A stretch of 64,000 nt of DNA, taken from Dyadobacter sp. CY345. Its GTDB lineage: Bacteria; Bacteroidota; Bacteroidia; Cytophagales; Spirosomataceae. This document shows positions 60,045-64,000 of this stretch, piece by piece (positions within the stretch are counted from its first letter, which is position 1; each line of letters begins with the position of its first letter). Where the stretch lies: the NCBI RefSeq assembly GCF_021502725.1, contig NZ_JAKFFS010000002.1, positions 558,001 to 622,000 on the forward strand. The letters are read 5' to 3'. A model generated the notes under the pieces. It was not told the origin of the DNA and made no database searches. It was given only the letters and a program-made list of their open reading frames with translations. Both the position numbers and the translations under genes were made by a program.

Positions 60045-61508
60045 CTACTGTGCGTCCTTATAAAAACCGAATTCGCTTATTGCAATGCTAACCGGCGATT
60101 TTGTGATTCTTAACCTGAACTTCTGTCCAGTTACCGGTGCAGAAAGTTTAACCAGACGTTTTGCTCCGACACTCGTTCCGGCATGAATTTCTTTCCAATC
60201 AGCGCCTTCCCAAACATCTACTGCAAAACCTTCAATACGCTGTCCAAACTTAATATATTCCTGTAAGCTGATAATATCAAAAGTAATCGGTGCACTCATT
60301 TCGACTGTCACTTCCGGAGTTTTAAAATCATCATCCGTCGCCCAATATGATTCAGGTTTTCCGTCCAGAATGTTTTTTGCACTGTAAATTGAATTATAAC
60401 CACGAACATTGACTGCTTTTGAACTTGCGCGGGTAATCAGGTTTGTGGCAAATGTGTTTTTCACACGGTCGCCGAAAGTTTTTAATGCGGCTACGTCGTC
60501 TTCATGCAGCTGTCCTCTTGTATCGGGAGCAAGTCCTAAATCCAGGGCAGCACCGCGACCAACACTTTTAAAATACAGATCAAAAAGTTTTTCCGGCGTT
60601 TTTGGTTTTTGATCCGGGTGGTAGAACCAGCCTTTCCGAAGTGGTACGTCACACTCAGCAGGAATCCACATTTTCCCGTTTCGCGTTCCGCCCGGATTTT
60701 CATCAGCGTTCGCCTGTCCGGGAACTGCTACATTTGTTCCTGTTGACGGAACCGGAGTCAACGTAGCCCATGAAGTTTCGGCGGCTTCTCCATTTTCATT
60801 ACCAACCCAGCGGACATCCCAGCCTACATCGCTGAAAATACTGGCTGTCGGTTGAAGCTTCCGTGTAATATTCGTCCATGTAGAATCCCATTGATAATAA
60901 GTCGTGTTGTCGATCGAACGTTTTTCCTTCGCTCCGCCATAATAGCCATCTCCGCCATTTGCTCCGTCATGCCACGACATGAATAATGGACCATAATTGG
61001 AATACAACTCCCGAAGCTGTTCCTGGTAAAGCGCCAAATATTCCGGCGTGCCGTATTTTGCATTATTCCTGTCCCAAGGCGAGCAGTAAACACCAAATTT
61101 CAATCCATGCTTACGTGCCGCATCAGCGACTTCTTTAACCATATCTCCTTTTCCATCACGGAAAGGGCTTTTTGAAATATTATATTCAGTCGTTTTTGTC
61201 GGCCAAAGTGCGAAGCCGTCATGATGTTTTGCCACAAAAACAATTCCTCTTAATCCGCCCGCTTTCGCCGCAAGAATAATCTGTTCAGCATTAAAATCTT
61301 TCGGATTGAAAGTCTTAGGATCTGCATCGCCAAAACCCCATTCTTTATTTTCAAAAGTTGTAGGCGTGAAGTGCATGATACCATAAACTTCCGTTTCGTG
61401 CCAGGCAATTTGCCTTGGAGATGGCAGGGCACCATACGGTTTTGGAGGAGTTTGTGCGAACGAGGTAAATGCCGTGAGGAAAAATAAAGCGGCTATTTGT
61501 TTTATCAT
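60045..61508 (-). CDS. secreted alpha-L-fucosidase, GH29, with C-terminal F5/8 type C-like domain
   Basis: A 487-residue exported enzyme. The signal peptide is residues 1-18 (IKQIAALFFLTAFTSFA). The GH29 barrel follows: GIMHFTPTTFENKEWGFGD, GIVFVAKHHDGFALWPTKTT, FGVYCSPWDRNNAKYG and GPLFMSWHDGANGGDGYYGG, which carries the probable nucleophile Asp in WHDG. Residues about 345-487 form a galactose-binding-like (discoidin) domain (LDGKPESYWATDDDFKTPEV; FGQRIEGFAVDVWEGADW). The DGANGGDGYYGG form suggests the GH29-B type that prefers alpha-1,3/1,4 branches next to galactose (inference). It acts in the periplasm or on the surface. Confidence 0.93.
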   Translation of the reverse strand: MIKQIAALFFLTAFTSFAQTPPKPYGALPSPRQIAWHETEVYGIMHFTPTTFENKEWGFGDADPKTFNPKDFNAEQIILAAKAGGLRGIVFVAKHHDGFALWPTKTTEYNISKSPFRDGKGDMVKEVADAARKHGLKFGVYCSPWDRNNAKYGTPEYLALYQEQLRELYSNYGPLFMSWHDGANGGDGYYGGAKEKRSIDNTTYYQWDSTWTNITRKLQPTASIFSDVGWDVRWVGNENGEAAETSWATLTPVPSTGTNVAVPGQANADENPGGTRNGKMWIPAECDVPLRKGWFYHPDQKPKTPEKLFDLYFKSVGRGAALDLGLAPDTRGQLHEDDVAALKTFGDRVKNTFATNLITRASSKAVNVRGYNSIYSAKNILDGKPESYWATDDDFKTPEVTVEMSAPITFDIISLQEYIKFGQRIEGFAVDVWEGADWKEIHAGTSVGAKRLVKLSAPVTGQKFRLRITKSPVSIAISEFGFYKDAQ

Positions 61509-61550
61509 GTCGGATTCAAGGGTTCGTTTTAGTTATTAATCAAGAGTCTT

Positions 61551-61724
61551 TTAATTTTTGACCTGCCCATCAACTTTTTGTTTGATTGCTTGCTTTATAC
61601 TTTTAACAGGCGAAAATCTTCTTTTTCCCAGCTGTACACTTATTTCGTCCAAAGATTTTTTATCAAGACTGGCATTTACAAATTCCGGATCTTCTTGATC
61701 CAGTATTTTGATATTAGTTTTCAT
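61551..61724 (-). CDS. 57-residue protein coupled to the acetyltransferase gene
   Basis: A small ATG frame whose start overlaps the stop of the acetyltransferase by 4 bases (ATGA), so it is probably translated by coupling. The sequence is polar: acidic N-terminal half (DQEDPEFVNASLDKKSLDEI) and basic C-terminal half (GKRRFSPVKSIKQAIKQKVD). There is no signal, membrane segment or recognised domain. It could be a binding partner or antitoxin-like regulator of the acetyltransferase; the function is unknown. Confidence 0.55.
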   Translation of the reverse strand: MKTNIKILDQEDPEFVNASLDKKSLDEISVQLGKRRFSPVKSIKQAIKQKVDGQVKN

Positions 61725-62209
61725 TTGAAATATCGTTTAACTAAGGCATTAGATTCATTAACATCAATAAACATCCTGTTTCCAGCGAGGATTTTGGCAC
61801 CGATAGACAATTGATAATGCGCAATAAGTCTGGTCTTTGATTCAAAAACAACAATTCCGTCGAAACCAAGTTCAAATGAAAGTTTACAGGCGTGCGCAAT
61901 AAGATTGCCTGCTACGCCAAGATACATTTTTTTTGCACCTTTATTAAAGATTGAATTTTCAATCAAATGCATAAAAACATGATCCTGATTAATACTCAAA
62001 CTAATCAGTCCGTGAATCACGTTTGGATTCTGCGTCGTTACAAGTTTAAAAATCGACCTTTCCTGTCTCGTTTGTTCTATTTTCCAATCAAATAACCAGT
62101 CTTTTTTCTTTGGAGCTGTATTTAGTGGAACTACGACAGTTTCAAACTTTTCTCCTGTAACAGAATTTTCAATCGAATTGGTTAATTTATCTATTTCAAA
62201 ATCCAGCAT
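61721..62209 (-). CDS. GNAT-type acetyltransferase
   Basis: A 162-residue protein. The acetyl-CoA-binding part reads KMYLGVAGNLIAHACKLSF (about residues 93-111; V-x-G-N-L-I in place of the usual Q/R-x-x-G-x-G/A), followed by ELGFDGIVVFESKTRLIAHY and GAKILAGNRMFID. The N-terminal half has the antiparallel sheet of a GNAT fold (VVVPLNTAPKKKDWLFDWKI). The substrate is unknown. It is translationally coupled to a 57-residue downstream frame and flanked upstream by a large palindromic repeat. Confidence 0.7.
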   Translation of the reverse strand: MLDFEIDKLTNSIENSVTGEKFETVVVPLNTAPKKKDWLFDWKIEQTRQERSIFKLVTTQNPNVIHGLISLSINQDHVFMHLIENSIFNKGAKKMYLGVAGNLIAHACKLSFELGFDGIVVFESKTRLIAHYQLSIGAKILAGNRMFIDVNESNALVKRYFK

Positions 62210-62253
62210 GTGTATGTCTTAATCCTGACAAATATAGGATTTCTTATCAAAAT

Positions 62254-62343
62254 TTAACCGCGATGGGCGCGATAGAATTCGCAATGGACGCATGTGTTTA
62301 CTATTGTGTCCATTGGGAAACCTATTGCGCCCATTGCGGTTAA
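62254..62343. repeat. 90-base intergenic palindrome
   Basis: 22-base outer arms (62254-62275 and 62322-62343) with about 20 matches, based on TTAACCGCRATGGGCGCRATAG, then inner pairing (CAATGGACGCA with TGTGTCCATTG). Nearly the entire gap between fucosidase and acetyltransferase folds back. The words GCAATGG/GCGCCCATTGC recur within it. It may be a dispersed repeat or a transcription-ending structure. Confidence 0.65.
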
Positions 62344-62351
62344 GGTTGACC

Positions 62352-63773
62352 TCAATTAATTACAAACAAATAAGCAGGTTGCTGACCAAGTGCTGAAATC
62401 GTTTTGGCAGGAATTTCGATGATGCCGTCTTTTAGTTTTAACAGTTTTTTATCACCTGCAAGGCTGATTTTCGCTGATGCAGGAATATTAAGACCTTCCG
62501 GTTTCAAGCGCCCTGGAATTGCTTCACCTGTTTCGGCAAGGTAAAAAGCATACGTTGTGTTTCCTTTTTTAGTATAAGCCCATTTTCCCTGACGATATGG
62601 TGCCAAAGGTTTTGTTTCATAAATACCGACACCATTCACATTCATCCATTTTCCAATTTCATCCAAACGTTGATAAGCTTCTTCATGCCATTCTCCATCC
62701 GGGCCCGGTGCGATATTCAGTAAAAGATTTCCGCCTTTTGAGACGATATCAATTAAAGTATGAACCAGTTTTCTGGTCGATTTGAAATTCTCTTTTGGAA
62801 TATAAGACCAAGAATCCCCCATTGTCATGCAAGACTCCCATGGAATATCCATGTAATGATCAGGAATTTGCTGTTCAGGTGTTACGTAATTTTCAAATTC
62901 ACCCGTTACAGTACGATCTACAACCAGCAGGCCGGGCTGATGCGAGCGCGCCATTTTAGCGATTTTTGCCATATCAATATCCTGGTCATAAGGAATACTT
63001 TTCTGCCAGCTGATATTTGGATCAATAGTACTTTTCGGGCGAATCCAACCGCCATCCAGCCAAAGAATGTCAACCGAACCATAATCCGACATTAATTCTT
63101 CAATCTGGTTGTAGGTGAAATCCTTGAATTTGTTCCATTGTTCCGGATATTTCTTAGGATCGTAAGAGACGTTTCTGTCCTTCGGCGGGAAATATTTCCA
63201 CCAGTAGGATGGTGTATTCCAGTCTGGTTTTGAAAAGTAAGTACCGGTCATAAATCCTTTATCGCGGAATGCCGACAAAACTTCTTTTGTTACATTGCTT
63301 TTGGGATTGGATTTAAACGGGGTATTGGTGATTTTATAATCGGTATATTTAGAGTCAAACATGGCGAATCCGTCGTGATGTTTTGTTGTAAAAACAACAT
63401 ACTTCATACCCGCATTTTTCGCAGCCGTTGCCCATCTTTCCGGATTGAATTTGACAGGATTAAACGTTTTGCCAATTTCCTCATAGGCCTTTTTATATTC
63501 AAACCAGTCATGTGAATGAGGCCCTTTACGCTCGCACCAGCCTTCGTCTTCCGGGCATAACGACCATGATTCAACAATTCCCCATTGGCTGTAAGTACCC
63601 CAATGCATCAGCAGACCAAATTTTACGTCCTGCCATTTACTTAGTTTTTGCTGGACCAACGGATCTGTTGGCGCAATATAATTAGCGTGATTTTGCTCAG
63701 AATGCTGCTGTGCCGATGTACTGGTTTTTGAGAAAATATAAAGGGCAAAAATTAAAATAAACTTGAATTTCAT
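62352..63773 (-). CDS. secreted alpha-L-fucosidase, GH29
   Basis: A 473-residue exported enzyme. The signal peptide is residues 1-21 (KFKFILIFALYIFSKTSTSA). The GH29 barrel is clear: KFGLLMHWGTYSQWGIVESW, KYVVFTTKHHDGFAMFDSKY, the nucleophile region SVDILWLDGGWIRP (Asp in WLDG) and the later DRTVTGEFENYVTPEQQIPD and LLLNIAPGPDGEW segments. A small beta-sandwich ends the protein. No carbohydrate-binding domain follows, unlike the other GH29 here, and the WLDGGW form fits GH29-A, a broader-specificity group (inference). The two fucosidases are not closely similar copies. Confidence 0.94.
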   Translation of the reverse strand: MKFKFILIFALYIFSKTSTSAQQHSEQNHANYIAPTDPLVQQKLSKWQDVKFGLLMHWGTYSQWGIVESWSLCPEDEGWCERKGPHSHDWFEYKKAYEEIGKTFNPVKFNPERWATAAKNAGMKYVVFTTKHHDGFAMFDSKYTDYKITNTPFKSNPKSNVTKEVLSAFRDKGFMTGTYFSKPDWNTPSYWWKYFPPKDRNVSYDPKKYPEQWNKFKDFTYNQIEELMSDYGSVDILWLDGGWIRPKSTIDPNISWQKSIPYDQDIDMAKIAKMARSHQPGLLVVDRTVTGEFENYVTPEQQIPDHYMDIPWESCMTMGDSWSYIPKENFKSTRKLVHTLIDIVSKGGNLLLNIAPGPDGEWHEEAYQRLDEIGKWMNVNGVGIYETKPLAPYRQGKWAYTKKGNTTYAFYLAETGEAIPGRLKPEGLNIPASAKISLAGDKKLLKLKDGIIEIPAKTISALGQQPAYLFVIN

Positions 63774-63871
63774 ATCAGGGTTGACTTAAAAGATATAATG
63801 GATAAGCTTGTAGTATAATTTATTTTCACGCAAAAGGCAGACGTTACGCGTGGACAATCCCGTAAACCTTC

Positions 63872-64000
63872 TTATGCAAAATGGCTTTCTGCATTGATCA
63901 CTTTTCCTTTTCCGCCTTGTTCAGTCACAGTATAGTTGAATCCTTTCTGAACAGAATAGGCACCCACTTCACCTTGTTTATTGATCGCGATAAACCCAAC
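63872..64000 (-). CDS. C-terminus of a glycosylasparaginase/isoaspartyl-peptidase-family enzyme (partial, cut by the window edge)
   Basis: Only the last 42 residues are inside the window. They read VGFIAINKQGEVGAYSVQKG and then FNYTVTEQGG, ending SHFA. This matches the closing strands of N4-(beta-N-acetylglucosaminyl)-L-asparaginases (Ntn hydrolases; the G-F-I-A-x-N-K-x-G-E-x-GAY-x pattern). If right, the enzyme splits the GlcNAc-Asn link left after N-glycan trimming, which fits the fucosidases next to it. The catalytic Thr lies outside the window, so activity cannot be judged. Confidence 0.65.
   Translation of the reverse strand, partial: VGFIAINKQGEVGAYSVQKGFNYTVTEQGGKGKVINAESHFA

Overview
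The window looks like a chromosome segment of a Bacteroidota bacterium, most likely order Cytophagales (a Dyadobacter/Spirosoma-type genome; the genus is inference). The grounds are three SusC/SusD outer-membrane uptake pairs, an ECF sigma/FecR (DUF4974) pair, GH29 fucosidases, outer-membrane barrels, Bacteroidota-type -7 boxes (TAnnTTTG) and moderate GC. I saw no rRNA, tRNA, CRISPR array or transposase.

Layout. 0.3-10.2 kb holds housekeeping genes: acyl-CoA dehydrogenase, sterol-desaturase-like hydroxylase, an ScfR-type regulator, an outer-membrane barrel, leuS, a small XRE regulator and a GH25 muramidase. 10.4-21.1 kb is an accessory region read as a double-glycine-peptide (bacteriocin-like) cluster. 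It has a small HTH protein, four CPBP/Abi membrane proteases (three close paralogues), two GG-leader peptides, a peptidase-containing ABC exporter with a +1 frameshift just after its H-loop, a HlyD adaptor and a large outer-membrane protein. Scattered through it are three unannotated 41-47 residue micropeptides that share a C-terminal G-R/P-...-YP-x-IK-...-FQ signature; I consider these the most novel item. A methyltransferase follows.

22-33.4 kb is read on the minus strand. AguA and AguB (agmatine to putrescine) flank a SusC/SusD/lipoprotein locus that continues into a Tat-exported HisC-like aminotransferase, an AEC permease and a secreted stand-alone Hint-domain protein. Upstream of this susC is a leader resembling an attenuator: a 30-codon Trp/Phe-rich ORF, a small hairpin, then a long hairpin followed by eight U.

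33.4-36.2 kb holds envelope genes (GT9 heptosyltransferase, LpxL-like acyltransferase and a decayed second acyltransferase copy). 36.2-45.9 kb is an assimilatory sulfur block (cysH-cysD-cysN-sulfite reductase-cobA, with a MetZ-like enzyme and a TauE/SafE permease upstream). A UPF0175/PIN toxin-antitoxin-like pair sits inside it, and several of its gaps carry large imperfect palindromes. 46.2-64 kb is glycan uptake: sugar isomerase, SusD/SusC(STN)/FecR/ECF sigma, a divergent SusC/SusD pair, two GH29 alpha-L-fucosidases and, at the edge, the C-terminus of a glycosylasparaginase-like enzyme. Together these suggest use of fucosylated glycoprotein glycans.
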